DNA of 64,000 nt from Flavobacterium terrisoli (GTDB lineage: Bacteria; Bacteroidota; Bacteroidia; Flavobacteriales; Flavobacteriaceae), in the NCBI RefSeq assembly GCF_030167905.1, contig NZ_JARGNA010000002.1:124001-188000 (forward strand), read 5' to 3'. Below the pieces are notes generated by a model that was not told the origin of the DNA, searched no databases, and worked only from the letters and a program-made list of their open reading frames with translations. A program made the translations under genes and the position numbers. Of the stretch, positions 43,101-53,206 are shown one piece after another (positions within the stretch are counted from its first letter, which is position 1; every line of letters begins with the position of its first letter).

Positions 43101-43346
43101 AACAACATTACTGTGATTCATTCTCAATCTAATGAGATGATTACTATCCACAATGAATCGTTGGAAGTGAATGTTAAATCTGTGTCCATATACAATTTGA
43201 TTGGACAAAATGTAACCCAATGGAAATTAGAAAATCAAAATCAAAGTAATTTACAATTACCGGTGAACGATTTAGATTCCGGTGCTTACATTGTAAAAGT
43301 GAACACAGACAAAGGCAGTACCAGCAAGAAAATCATAATTAAATAG
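40176..43346 (+). CDS. T9SS type A sorting domain protein with LamG domain
   Basis: A 1056-residue secreted protein. Signal peptide ends about residue 26 (ITFGQ). The N-terminal module ('LFDSNGTVIWNATTNSGYNNSVRFIGRDD...LNQKQ') is a Bacteroidota domain (DUF8202-like). A LamG/concanavalin A-like domain lies at ~215-380 ('MMFWMRPTG...', 'YIDGVLDS', 'LDEFRLWNKTL'). Later comes the 'GSIERDQQGQSNIYNYNYWSSPV' region, and a C-terminal type A sorting domain ends 'VNTDKGSTSKKIIIK'. It is exported by T9SS as a surface or secreted protein, possibly adhesive. It is paralogous to the C-terminal ~1000 residues of the next gene. Confidence 0.92.
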   Translation: MKNTVLNLHRNYFVLIALLITSITFGQDLFDSNGTVIWNATTNSGYNNSVRFIGRDDSISLNQKQNTTSNPYVGLGTIALSNAANTNTFGGDRRYLVWGDNGSSMNDSGTDATITFAGGTGVTTLVDLPNKVWKIVETGGDVTSTKLSLPTTDFSGLPALSGNDAYVLIVANDASFTSNVETVFLSVNGSRQEAIYDFDGTKFFTFGIAHQSTFSRHATLDGLDDVIKFDAVNNLTPNFTMMFWMRPTGQNGLATDRTIVSKYNGTTGYRVFLSANNKLNVTWTGASLTSTTVLPNNEWHNIAIISNTNSTKLYIDGVLDSSATTAAAAVNTNTFSLGAEYRSKSDIRNYFKGELDEFRLWNKTLNLSQLRFIINQEILGSGLETIGAVIPSSIAKNDISGLKWKSLVAYYSMNNFIGSTINDDSFNNFRGSLLSTNQVNFSQQTAPMPYQSVADGLWNSASTWANGSIQPLPNDASIVSASTKIVWNIVKTSHNINSNLGATLLALFVDSNTLSATVDSKIEVSHYLKLDGKIDLVGKSQLLQTAGSDLDETSSGSIERDQQGQSNIYNYNYWSSPVSSINSSQNNASFTVAEVMKDGTTSTPQDITWSPGIDGSPTSPITLASYWVFNFQELGGGVANWGAVGESGSLLPGQGFTLKGSGAATPKQNYTFVGKPNNGNITSTVSPNNLNLAGNPYPSSIDANLFIDDNASSIVGTLYFWEHFSTNNTHNTAQYQGGYATYTKTGGTAPVSVSGLGSSSRVPKRYIPVGQGFFVTGSATAGTITFRNNQRVFVKEDHARSNQLFRSTSNPAVADSDASGDDNPVDEQFIKLHLGFDSADNYHRQILLGFMNQYATSGYDNGYDGMSIEMLTNDMYFLNNETRWNIQGDGFFNTSNIYPLGIKNATAGIVKFGIDSSENLDESQDVFIYDNVTNEYHNIRTENFEIELPAGTYDSRFSLRFLNTNALGTNQNELQNNITVIHSQSNEMITIHNESLEVNVKSVSIYNLIGQNVTQWKLENQNQSNLQLPVNDLDSGAYIVKVNTDKGSTSKKIIIK

Positions 43347-43370
43347 TTAAATAAATTATATTCAAAAAGA

Positions 43371-43398
43371 AACTCCCATAACAGGGAGTTTTTTTTAT
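43371..43398 (+). terminator. terminator of the first T9SS gene
   Basis: AACTCCC and GGGAGTT pair across a six-base loop (43371-43390), followed by T-rich sequence. The rest of 43347-43660 holds the next gene's upstream region. Confidence 0.8.
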
Positions 43399-43556
43399 TT
43401 ATATCCGACAAAAAACCCTCAATTCTTTTTAAAACAGCTCTTAAACAGATCTATTCCCTCTTACTTTTTTTGCTAAACGGCTCTTAATCAATTGCAAATA
43501 AAACGTAAGGCAAATATAATTTTTGTAGGTTTTTTATACTTAATACATTTACAAAT

Positions 43557-43627
43557 ATGCATTTCATCGATTATTTTGTGCTTTTTATCGATTTATTGAA
43601 CAATAACTCTAAATTTGAAATGTCAAA
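43557..43627 (+). promoter_or_regulatory. upstream region shared by the two T9SS genes, copy 2
   Basis: GCATTTCATCGATTATTT, CTTTTTATCGAT, then TAAATTTG (43610-43617) and GAAATGTCAAAA parallel the 40051 copy. Conservation of this block in front of both genes suggests co-duplication or a shared regulator. Confidence 0.62.
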
Positions 43628-43660
43628 ATAAAGCAAGTCACATACTTAAAAAAATAAGTC

Positions 43661-46600
43661 ATGGAAAAAGCACAAATTAAATTAGGAAAAAAATACATAA
43701 CGCTAATTGCATTCTTTGTAATTAGTCTCGGTTATGGACAATCACAAATTATCTATACCAATTCAGGAACTTTTACTGCGCCAGCTGGAGTAACTACAAT
43801 CCAAGTAGAAGCTTATGGTGCCGGTGGTGGTGGTGGTTATGGTGGAACCTCAAACAAAGACGGCGGTGGCGGTGGCGGTGGCGGTGGCTACTCTAAAAAT
43901 ACTGCTGTAGCTGTAACTGCAGGAACAACTTATACCATAACCATAGGTGCTCTTGGAGCAGGTTCTACATCGAGTGCAACCCCAAATGGTACAAGTGGAG
44001 GTAATACTACTGCTGTATTTGGTGCAACAACAATAACTGCTTATGGTGGTGTTGGAGGTTTTGGTTATACCAATGGTGGCGCCGGAGGATCAGGTGGTAC
44101 AGGCTCAACCTTTAATGGTGGTGCTGGTGGTGCCGGACTGAATGGTGTTGGTAGTGGCGGTGGCGGTGGTGCTGCCGGTCCTACAAATAATGGAGGCATT
44201 GGTTCTGTACCAACTGGTGGAACAGCTGGTGGTGGTAATGCAGGTGCCGGAGGTAATGGTACAACTGCTACGAGTGGTGCAGGTTCATCTTCACTTACCA
44301 ATTATGGTGGTGGTGGTGGTGGCGGTACCAAAAACTCTGCCGGAGGAAATGGTGCGCCTGGATATCTTAAAATCACTTATACATGTTCAACCTATGCTTT
44401 AACTAGTGCTACTACTTCGAATAGTCCTTTATGTGGTGCTTCAGCGGCTACAGTTACTCTTAACTCTTCTTCTTTAGCTACCGGACCTTATACTGTAACT
44501 TATAACCTTAGTGGCGCAACAACCGCTACCGGAAGTACAGCAACAATGAACTTTACCGCTGGTAGTCCCGGAACAGGAACTTTTTCTACATCAACATTAA
44601 ATCTTGGATCCACAACGGTAACAATAACAAACTTAACCTCTTCATACTGTAATAATAGTATTAGTGCTTTTAATACCACAAGTATTACTGCCAACTCAGC
44701 ACCTACAGCTGTTTCAGGAACCGCAGTTACTGCATGTTCTTCTAATACGGCGATTGCAATAACAGCAGGTTCAAGTGCTACAAATTATACAACGGTTACA
44801 TGGACTTCAAGCGGAACTGGTACGTTTACCAATGCGAATTCATTAACAACGTGTACTTACAATCCAAGTGCAGCTGATATAGCTGCAGGAAGTGTAACTT
44901 TAACTTTAACGGCATCCAATCCAGGATGTAGCAATGCAATGTCATCTAAAACCTTAACATTGGTTACAGCGACTAATGCAGTTGCAGGAACGGCCATAAC
45001 AACTTGTGCAACCAATGGAACTCAAAACATTACAGCGGGTTCAAGCGCCGCTAATTATGCCTCTGTAGCCTGGACCTCAAGTGGTACCGGTACTTTTGCC
45101 AATGCAGGTTCATTAACCACCTGTACCTACACACCAAGTGCAGCTGATATTGCAGCGGGAAGCGTAATTTTAACATTAACAGCGATAGGAAACACTCCTT
45201 GTGGAAATGCAACCTCTACAAAAATATTGACTATAAGCAGCCCAATGAACGTGTCAGCTGGTGATAACACTACTGTATGTTCTTCGTCCGGCGCAATCAA
45301 CATTGTTGGAGATTCAACAGCTACAAATTACACTACTGTAACATGGACCTCAAACGGAACAGGATTTTTTACAGATGCCAATTCAATGACGACTTGTACC
45401 TATCAACCGAGCGCAGCAGATTTATCTGCCGGAAGTGTTATACTAACCCTTACTGCTTCAAATGCAGGATGTACAAGCGTTTCTTCAACCAAAATGTTAA
45501 TATTTGCTGTTGATCCTATAGCAAATTCAGGAACAGTTGTAAATGTTTGCTCTGATGTAGCTTCCAACCCAGTTAACGTTACTGCCGGAGCCTCGGCATC
45601 AAATTACGACACAATCGAATGGTCATCAAACGGAACCGGTACTTTTTCTGATGCTGATTCATTAACTTTAGCAACCTATACTCCAAGTGCTTTAGATATT
45701 GCACACGGAAGTGTTACCATATCATTGACTGCACATGGAATAGCTCCATGTTCAAGTGTAACTTCAAAAAAAGGATTAATTTTTAGAAATCCTGCTACTG
45801 CTGTTGCCGGTGCTGATTTTATTGCTTGTTCAACTGCAACAGCTATTAATGTTACTGATGGTTCAAGTGCTACTAATCATGTCACTGTAACCTGGACCTC
45901 AAACGGAACAGGAACATTCGCTAATGCTGATTCATTAACAACTTGCACCTATACTCCAAGTGCGGCTGACATAACAGCCGGAAGTGTAATTCTGACACTT
46001 ACCGCTTCAAATTCAGGTTGTGCAGATGCTACATCAACTAAAGTATTGACATTTGTAACTGACGCAACTGCTACTGCAGGACCTGCTTTAACCGTTTGTG
46101 CTGCAGACGGAATGGTTAATATTACTGCAGGTTCTAGTGCTGCTAACTATACATCTATAGCTTGGAGCTCAAATGGAACAGGTGACTTTAGTGATGGTGA
46201 TTCATTAACATTTGCAACTTATACACCAAGTGCCGATGATATTACAGCAGGAAGCGTAATTTTAACATTGACAGCAACCGGAAACACTCCGTGTTCAAAT
46301 GTAATTTCAACAAAAACATTGACAATAAGCAGCCAGTCTACTGCTGTAGCTGGTGCAGATTTTTCTGTTTGTCATGCTGCGGGATCAATCAACATTGGTG
46401 CAGATGCTAGCGCTACTAACCAAACAAATGTTGTTTGGACCTCAAATGGAACCGGAACTTTGGCTAATGCCAATTCAATAACAACCTGTACTTATACTCC
46501 TAGTGCTGCTGATTTAACAGCCGGAAGTGTGATTTTTACACTTACTGCTTCAAATAGCGGTTGTAGCGATGCGATCTCTACAAAAACGATGACTATTGCT

Positions 46601-49600
46601 CCGCTTCAAACAGCTGTTGCCGGAACAGTGATAAACACTTGTTCTACTGCAGGTGCAGTAAACATTACTGCTGGTTCTAGTGCGACTAACTATACTTCTA
46701 TTGCCTGGACTTCAAGCGGAACTGGTACCTTTACAGATGCCAACTCGCTAACTTTAGCTTCTTATACTCCAAGTGCTGCTGACATAACTGCCGGAAGTGT
46801 AGTATTAACGCTTACAGCGACCGGAAATGCTCCATGTAGCGATGTTACTTCAACAAAAAACATGATTATTGAATTAGGACCAACAGCTGTAGCAGGTTCA
46901 AGTTTTTCAACTTGTTATTCAGCTGGCGCAATCAATATTACTGCAGGTTCTAGTGCTGCTAATCAAACAAGTGTGATTTGGACATCAAACGGAACCGGTA
47001 CTTTGGCTAATGCCAATTCGTTAACAACTTGTACTTATACGCCAAGCGCGGCCGATATTACCGCTGGAAGTGTGACTTTCACACTTACGGCTTCAAATGC
47101 CGGTTGTGCTAATGCCATCGATACAAAAACAGTAACTATTAGTATACTTCCTACAGCTGTTGCCGGAACTGTAGTAAACACTTGTTCTAGCAATGGTGCA
47201 GTAAACATTACTGCGGGTTCTAGTGCGACCAACTATACTTCTATCGCTTGGACGTCAAGCGGAACGGGTACTTTTGCCAATCCAAATTCTTTAACAACTT
47301 GTACTTACAATCCAAGTGCGGCCGACATAACTGCCGGAAGTGTAACATTAACGCTTACCGCTAATGGAAATGCTCCATGTGCTGCAGTTACTTCAACAAA
47401 AAACATGGTTATTAGTGTTGGCCCAACTGCTGTAGCAGGTGCAAACTTTTCAACTTGTTATACAACGGGTGCAATCAGTATTACTGCGGGTTCTAGTGCG
47501 ACTAATCAAACAAGTGTGGTTTGGACATCAAACGGAACCGGTACTTTGGCTAATGCCAATTCTTTAACAACTTGTACTTATACCCCAAGTGCTGCCGATA
47601 TAACAACAGGAAATGTAACTTTTACACTTACTGCTTCAAATGCCGGTTGTGCTAATGCTACTTCAACTAAAATCCTAACTATCAGCTCACTTCCAACAGC
47701 AATTGCCGGAATTGCAATTAACACTTGTGCTACTGCAGGTGCAGTAAACATTACTGCTGGTTCTAGTGCTACAAATTATACTTCTGTGGCTTGGACATCA
47801 AGCGGAACTGGTACTTTTGCCAATGCCAATTCATTAACAACTTGTACTTACAATCCAAGCGCGGCTGATATTACTGCCGGTACTGTAACATTAACGCTTA
47901 CGGCTAATGGAAATGCTCCATGTGCTGCGGTTACCGATACTAAAGTATTAAATATAAGCAGAATAATGACTGCTGTCGCAGGACCATCATTTACCGCTTG
48001 TTCTGCAAATACTGCAATTTCAGTTACAACTGGTTCTAGTGCTACTAATCAAACGCTTGTAACTTGGACATCTAATGGAACTGGTACTTTTACTAATGAA
48101 AATTCTTTAACAACTTGTACCTATACGCCAAGTATTGCAGATATAACTGCCGGAAATGTAATTTTAACACTTACTGCTTCAAATGTGAGCTGTCCAAACG
48201 TAACTTCAACTAAAACCTTAACTTTCACAATTGCTCCATCAGTGGATGCTGGTTCTGATATTGCTACTTGTTCTACTTGTGGTACAGTAAATATAACAGC
48301 CAATTCAAGTGCTTCAAATTATACCTCTATCGTTTGGACATCAAGCGGAACAGGAACATTTACAAATCCTACTTCATTAACTGCTTGTACTTATACTCCA
48401 AGTGCGGCTGATATTACAACCAGTTTAACTCAGGGAGGTATTACATTGACATTAACAGCAACCGGAAGTTCTCCTTGTTCTTCTACTATTTCCACAAAAA
48501 TGCTGGCAATCACTTCACAAACATTTACGTCTTCAGGTACTTTTACTGTTCCTGCAGGAGTTTACCAGGTAACTGTTGAAGCTTGGGGCGGCGGTGGAAA
48601 AGGTGGAGATGGATTGAACGTAGGTAAAGTTGGCGGTGGCGGTGGCGGTGGCGCTTATGCTTTAAAATCTGTCGCTGTTGTACCGGGATCAACTTATACG
48701 GTAAATGTCGGATTAGGAGCTACTAATGCTACTAATGGTGGAGACTCTTGGTTTATTGATACTTCAACTTTCCTTGCCAAAGGTGGTACTACCGCACTTG
48801 ATAATGCCGTTGCCGGTGGTGCCGGTGGTAGTGTTGCAGGCTGTATCGGAGATGTTACATCAAGAGGTGGAAATGGTGCAAACGGCGTAAGTGGATCATA
48901 CGGTGGTGGTGGTGGTGCTGGTGCAGAAGCTGGCGAAAACATGGGCGTCGATGCAACTATAAACTTAGGAGCTATTGCTACCTGTAATGGTGGAAATGGT
49001 GGAAATGGATATACGTCTCAAAACGGAGATGGATCACCGGGAATAACTCCAGGTGGCGGTGGCGGTGGCGGACGCAGAAACGGAAACAATGGTGTAAACC
49101 AAGGTGCTGGTGGTCCTGGTGCTGATGGAAAAGTAATCATCAAATGGCCGGTAAATGCTTTGCCATCAACCATAACAAATGCACCAGGAGGTGTAACCTC
49201 AAATTTACAATTATGGTTGCGTTCTGATTTATTAAACGGAACTACAACAGTAGCAGATAATACTCCTGTTACTACCTGGTATACTCAAGCCAGAGGTGCT
49301 AATGCTATTAAACCTGCAGCTGTAGGTGCTCCGGTATATCGTAATAATTCAGCCTATAACATTAATTTTAATGCGGTAGTTGATTTTACTAATCCTTATA
49401 ACACACCTTCACAGGTTTATACCGACATGAACAGTTCAAGACAATATTTAAAAGGAACTAATGGTTATTATTCTGAAGATACCTTCGTAGTAGTTATTCC
49501 TGATGTTACGGTAACTTCTGCTTTGAACAGCATGGATGTATTCGCCGGAAAAAGTTCTCCTTGTGCTCAAAACGTTAAAACTGGTATCTCTTATGGTAAT

Positions 49601-52600
49601 GTTGACACTCGTTTTACTAACGAAGTACTATCTTATACTACAGGAACAAGCACATCATACGGAACCGCAGAAGTTAGTACAACTACACAATACAACAGAC
49701 CGGGAATTATAAACATTAGAAATAATTCAGGAAACACAGGAATGCAATTGTATTATAATGCCAATAACATTGCAACTACTGAAGTGAATGCAGCCAAACA
49801 CAGAAACATCTATGACAGTCAATACTGGATTGGAAGAAGTGAGGCTTGGGATGGAAGTTTGGATGGAAGAATTGCTGAAGTGATTACCTATAGCTCAAGA
49901 AAAAATGACGCTACGGAAAGAAACAAAATTGAAAGTTATTTAGGTATTAAATACGGAATAACATTAGGCGTAAATGGTACTTCACAAAACTATATTGGAT
50001 CTGACGGAACCATTCTATGGAATGCCTCGACTAATGCCGGTTATAACTATGACATTGCAGGAATTGGAAGAGATGATGTTTCAAAATTGAATCAAAAACA
50101 ATCTAAAAGTGTTAATGCTAATGCTAATGTGACTATTGGATTAGGAACAATTTCAAGTACAAATACTGCCAATGCCAACGCCTTTGATGCTGATAAAAAA
50201 TATTTAATCTGGGGTGACAACGGTGGAAACATGAGTGATTCCGGAACTGACTTAACCATTACTTTTGGTGGTACTTCAAATGTTACAACATTAACAGATG
50301 TTCCAAATAAAAAATGGAAAATCGTGGAAACAGGTGGAGATGTAGCTAAAGCTAAAGTGGCTATACCAACCACAGCTTTTGCAAGTTTGCCGGCTTTATC
50401 AGGAAATGACGCTTATGTAATGATTGTTGCTTCTGATGCTGCTTTTACAACTGACTTAGAAACAGTGTTCTTAACAACCAATGGTTCTAATCAGGAAGCT
50501 GATTATGATTTTGACGGAGCTAAATACTTCACTTTTGGAGTAGCCCATGAAAGCGTTTATTCAAGACATGCCACTTTTGATGGTACTGATGATACGATGA
50601 AAGTGAGCAACGCTAACAATCTGAACAGTACTTTTTCAATGATGACATGGGTAAGACCAACAGGTGCAAACACTTTGGTTAACGACAGAACAATTGTATC
50701 AAAATATAATGGTACGACTGGCTTTAGAGTGTATTTATCTACAAACAACAAGGTAAATGTTTCTTGGGCTGGTGGAACAACTTTGACTTCGGCTACGACT
50801 TTACCAAATGCAGAATGGCATAATATCGCTGTGATTTATTCAAGTGGATCTATCAAGCTTTATATCGATGGTGTATTGGATTCAACAGTTAACTCTGCAG
50901 CTCCGGCTTCAAGTACCAACACTTTCTCTATCGGTGCTGAATACAGATCTAAATCAGATACCCGTAATTTCTTTAAAGGAGATATCGATGAATTCAGATT
51001 ATGGGATAAAGCCATCACATTAACTGAATTAAAATTTGTAATGAACCAGGAAATTCTTCAAAACGGCACCGGCACAAAAGGGGCTGTTTTACCAACAACC
51101 ATTACAAAAAATGACATCAATACTTTAAACTGGAGCAATCTTCAGGCATATTATTCAATGAACTCATTCATTGGAACACACATCAATGATGATTCGCAAA
51201 ACAACAATAGAGGAAATGTATTTTTACCAAACAAAACAACGATAACGGTACAGTCTTCTCCTCAGCCATATCAAAGTTCAACTGATGGTGCATGGTCTAG
51301 CACAAGTACTTGGTCTAACGGAACTATCCAACAATTGCCAAACAGTACTTCAATTGTTGACGGTACTACTGCTATCGACTGGAATATCGTGAGAACCGCT
51401 AATAATGTTGAGTCTACAGGAAACAAAACGGTTCTTGGATTATTGGTTACTGCTAATACTTTAAGCGCTACAAACGATACAAAAGTTGAAATATCACATT
51501 ATTTGAAACTGGACGGGAAAATTGACTTGGTAGGCAGATCCCAATTGGTACAAACAACCAATAGTGATTTGGATGTAACCAGTGCAGGTTCTATCGAAAG
51601 AGACCAACAAGGTCAGTCGAATACCTATAACTACAATTATTGGTCTTCTCCGGTAAGTACAATCAACAATACGACCATCAATCACGGATACACTGTAGCC
51701 GATGTGATGAAAGACGGAACCAATGTAAACAACATTCAAAGTTTACAGTGGTCTGGCGGAATAGACGGTGCTGCAACAAGCCCTATAACAATCGCTAGTT
51801 ACTGGATATTCAAATTCCAAAACTACACCAACGATTATGCAAACTGGTCTGGAGTTGGTCCTTACGGAACACTTTTAGCCGGTCAGGGTTATACTATGAA
51901 AGGTTCAAATGCTGCTACTGCAAATCAAAACTATACGTTTGCCGGTAAACCGAATAACGGAACAATTACCTCAGCAGTTTCAGCCAACAACTTAAACCTT
52001 TGTGGAAATCCGTTTGCTTCAGCTATTGATGCCGATAAATTTATCGATGATAATGTGGCAAGCATCACCGGAACATTGTATTTCTGGGAACATTACGGTA
52101 CTAACAATACCCACGTTACTGAACAATATCAAGGTGGTTATGCCACTTATACCAAAGTGGGCGGAACTGCTCCAGTTGCTCCTGCCGGAGTTAGTGGTTT
52201 AGGATCAAGCAGCAAAACAGCTAAAAGATTCATCCCGGTTGGACAAGGTTTCTTTGTTACCGGTTCAGTAACTGGTGGTACAATCACTTTCAACAACAGT
52301 CAAAGACTTTTTGTAAAAGAAGACAATGCCAGTTCTTTTACATTGTTCAGAAACAATAACAACCCAGTGGTAAACAACAATCCTGATTTCAACAATTCAG
52401 AGGATACTTTCACCCAAGAGCAATTCATGAAATTAAGATTGGGTTATAACTCAGCCGATAATTACCACAGAGAAATACTGTTAGGCTTTATGAATGAAAA
52501 CGCAACCAGCGGTTGGGATAATGGTTATGATGCCTTGAGCATTGAAGACTTAACCAACGATATGTATTTCCTAAATGCTGATACCAAATTGAACATCCAG

Positions 52601-53110
52601 GGTGACGGTTATTTCAATGTGAATAATATCTATCCGCTTGGTGTGAAAAATGAAACTGAAGGAACTGTGAAATTTGCTGTAACCAACAAAGAGAACTTTG
52701 ACGATAGCCAGGATATCTTTATCTATGACAATGATACACAAATCTACCACGACATCAAGTCTGAGGATTTCGAAATCAACTTGCCTGCCGGAACTTATGA
52801 TACAAGATTCTCATTGAGATTCCTGAATCCTGAATCTTTAGGCACAGATGAAAACACATTACAACATGGTATTGGTGTTACGCACTCACAAGTAGACAAT
52901 ATGGTAAACATCAATAATCAGTTACAGGAAGTTTCGATTAAATCGGTGGCGCTATACAATTTACTTGGACAACAAGTGATTTCATGGAATATCAAAAACC
53001 AAAATCAAAACGAAATGCATTTACCGGTTAGCGGAATAAGCGCTGGCGGATATGTAGTGAAAATCATCACCGACAAAGGTGACATCAGCAAGAAAATTCT
53101 AATTAAATAG
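43661..53110 (+). CDS. giant T9SS-secreted repeat adhesin
   Basis: A 3149-residue protein. Signal peptide (~1-26, YGQ), Gly-rich block 1 (~45-250), then 14 repeats of ~91 residues (~346-1616), each with a 'C...NITAGSSATNYTS-W-SSGTGTF' core and 'YTPSAADITAGSVxLTLTA' end. The repeats alternate strictly between a 'SNxGC' and a 'GNxPC' type. Gly-rich block 2 (~1620-1828) follows, then the DUF8202-like module, LamG (~2290-2470) and the type A sorting domain ('TDKGDISKKILIK'). Many Thr/Ser and paired Cys suggest a stable rod. Probably a cell-surface adhesin or structural protein; ligand unknown. Confidence 0.92.
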   Translation: MEKAQIKLGKKYITLIAFFVISLGYGQSQIIYTNSGTFTAPAGVTTIQVEAYGAGGGGGYGGTSNKDGGGGGGGGGYSKNTAVAVTAGTTYTITIGALGAGSTSSATPNGTSGGNTTAVFGATTITAYGGVGGFGYTNGGAGGSGGTGSTFNGGAGGAGLNGVGSGGGGGAAGPTNNGGIGSVPTGGTAGGGNAGAGGNGTTATSGAGSSSLTNYGGGGGGGTKNSAGGNGAPGYLKITYTCSTYALTSATTSNSPLCGASAATVTLNSSSLATGPYTVTYNLSGATTATGSTATMNFTAGSPGTGTFSTSTLNLGSTTVTITNLTSSYCNNSISAFNTTSITANSAPTAVSGTAVTACSSNTAIAITAGSSATNYTTVTWTSSGTGTFTNANSLTTCTYNPSAADIAAGSVTLTLTASNPGCSNAMSSKTLTLVTATNAVAGTAITTCATNGTQNITAGSSAANYASVAWTSSGTGTFANAGSLTTCTYTPSAADIAAGSVILTLTAIGNTPCGNATSTKILTISSPMNVSAGDNTTVCSSSGAINIVGDSTATNYTTVTWTSNGTGFFTDANSMTTCTYQPSAADLSAGSVILTLTASNAGCTSVSSTKMLIFAVDPIANSGTVVNVCSDVASNPVNVTAGASASNYDTIEWSSNGTGTFSDADSLTLATYTPSALDIAHGSVTISLTAHGIAPCSSVTSKKGLIFRNPATAVAGADFIACSTATAINVTDGSSATNHVTVTWTSNGTGTFANADSLTTCTYTPSAADITAGSVILTLTASNSGCADATSTKVLTFVTDATATAGPALTVCAADGMVNITAGSSAANYTSIAWSSNGTGDFSDGDSLTFATYTPSADDITAGSVILTLTATGNTPCSNVISTKTLTISSQSTAVAGADFSVCHAAGSINIGADASATNQTNVVWTSNGTGTLANANSITTCTYTPSAADLTAGSVIFTLTASNSGCSDAISTKTMTIAPLQTAVAGTVINTCSTAGAVNITAGSSATNYTSIAWTSSGTGTFTDANSLTLASYTPSAADITAGSVVLTLTATGNAPCSDVTSTKNMIIELGPTAVAGSSFSTCYSAGAINITAGSSAANQTSVIWTSNGTGTLANANSLTTCTYTPSAADITAGSVTFTLTASNAGCANAIDTKTVTISILPTAVAGTVVNTCSSNGAVNITAGSSATNYTSIAWTSSGTGTFANPNSLTTCTYNPSAADITAGSVTLTLTANGNAPCAAVTSTKNMVISVGPTAVAGANFSTCYTTGAISITAGSSATNQTSVVWTSNGTGTLANANSLTTCTYTPSAADITTGNVTFTLTASNAGCANATSTKILTISSLPTAIAGIAINTCATAGAVNITAGSSATNYTSVAWTSSGTGTFANANSLTTCTYNPSAADITAGTVTLTLTANGNAPCAAVTDTKVLNISRIMTAVAGPSFTACSANTAISVTTGSSATNQTLVTWTSNGTGTFTNENSLTTCTYTPSIADITAGNVILTLTASNVSCPNVTSTKTLTFTIAPSVDAGSDIATCSTCGTVNITANSSASNYTSIVWTSSGTGTFTNPTSLTACTYTPSAADITTSLTQGGITLTLTATGSSPCSSTISTKMLAITSQTFTSSGTFTVPAGVYQVTVEAWGGGGKGGDGLNVGKVGGGGGGGAYALKSVAVVPGSTYTVNVGLGATNATNGGDSWFIDTSTFLAKGGTTALDNAVAGGAGGSVAGCIGDVTSRGGNGANGVSGSYGGGGGAGAEAGENMGVDATINLGAIATCNGGNGGNGYTSQNGDGSPGITPGGGGGGGRRNGNNGVNQGAGGPGADGKVIIKWPVNALPSTITNAPGGVTSNLQLWLRSDLLNGTTTVADNTPVTTWYTQARGANAIKPAAVGAPVYRNNSAYNINFNAVVDFTNPYNTPSQVYTDMNSSRQYLKGTNGYYSEDTFVVVIPDVTVTSALNSMDVFAGKSSPCAQNVKTGISYGNVDTRFTNEVLSYTTGTSTSYGTAEVSTTTQYNRPGIINIRNNSGNTGMQLYYNANNIATTEVNAAKHRNIYDSQYWIGRSEAWDGSLDGRIAEVITYSSRKNDATERNKIESYLGIKYGITLGVNGTSQNYIGSDGTILWNASTNAGYNYDIAGIGRDDVSKLNQKQSKSVNANANVTIGLGTISSTNTANANAFDADKKYLIWGDNGGNMSDSGTDLTITFGGTSNVTTLTDVPNKKWKIVETGGDVAKAKVAIPTTAFASLPALSGNDAYVMIVASDAAFTTDLETVFLTTNGSNQEADYDFDGAKYFTFGVAHESVYSRHATFDGTDDTMKVSNANNLNSTFSMMTWVRPTGANTLVNDRTIVSKYNGTTGFRVYLSTNNKVNVSWAGGTTLTSATTLPNAEWHNIAVIYSSGSIKLYIDGVLDSTVNSAAPASSTNTFSIGAEYRSKSDTRNFFKGDIDEFRLWDKAITLTELKFVMNQEILQNGTGTKGAVLPTTITKNDINTLNWSNLQAYYSMNSFIGTHINDDSQNNNRGNVFLPNKTTITVQSSPQPYQSSTDGAWSSTSTWSNGTIQQLPNSTSIVDGTTAIDWNIVRTANNVESTGNKTVLGLLVTANTLSATNDTKVEISHYLKLDGKIDLVGRSQLVQTTNSDLDVTSAGSIERDQQGQSNTYNYNYWSSPVSTINNTTINHGYTVADVMKDGTNVNNIQSLQWSGGIDGAATSPITIASYWIFKFQNYTNDYANWSGVGPYGTLLAGQGYTMKGSNAATANQNYTFAGKPNNGTITSAVSANNLNLCGNPFASAIDADKFIDDNVASITGTLYFWEHYGTNNTHVTEQYQGGYATYTKVGGTAPVAPAGVSGLGSSSKTAKRFIPVGQGFFVTGSVTGGTITFNNSQRLFVKEDNASSFTLFRNNNNPVVNNNPDFNNSEDTFTQEQFMKLRLGYNSADNYHREILLGFMNENATSGWDNGYDALSIEDLTNDMYFLNADTKLNIQGDGYFNVNNIYPLGVKNETEGTVKFAVTNKENFDDSQDIFIYDNDTQIYHDIKSEDFEINLPAGTYDTRFSLRFLNPESLGTDENTLQHGIGVTHSQVDNMVNINNQLQEVSIKSVALYNLLGQQVISWNIKNQNQNEMHLPVSGISAGGYVVKIITDKGDISKKILIK

Positions 53111-53134
53111 TTTTTTATACTTTTTTTGACACTA

Positions 53135-53168
53135 AAAAGCGCTCCGCTGAAAGTGGAGCGCTTTTTTA
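53135..53168. terminator. strong terminator after the adhesin gene
   Basis: AAAAGCGCTCC pairs with GGAGCGCTTTT across a nine-base loop (53135-53166), with a T-run on the + strand. The A-rich left side may also serve hisS on the minus strand. Confidence 0.85.
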
Positions 53169-53206
53169 ACCCTTAAGCCCTAAACCTATGCTACTATTAT
53201 TAACCC

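Noticed and set aside
43661..53110. Proline-rich and other ORFs on the minus strand and in shifted frames within the giant T9SS gene (for example 44065-44301 and 48694-48942)
   Set aside because: They mirror Gly/Thr-rich codons of the real gene and show no independent signals.
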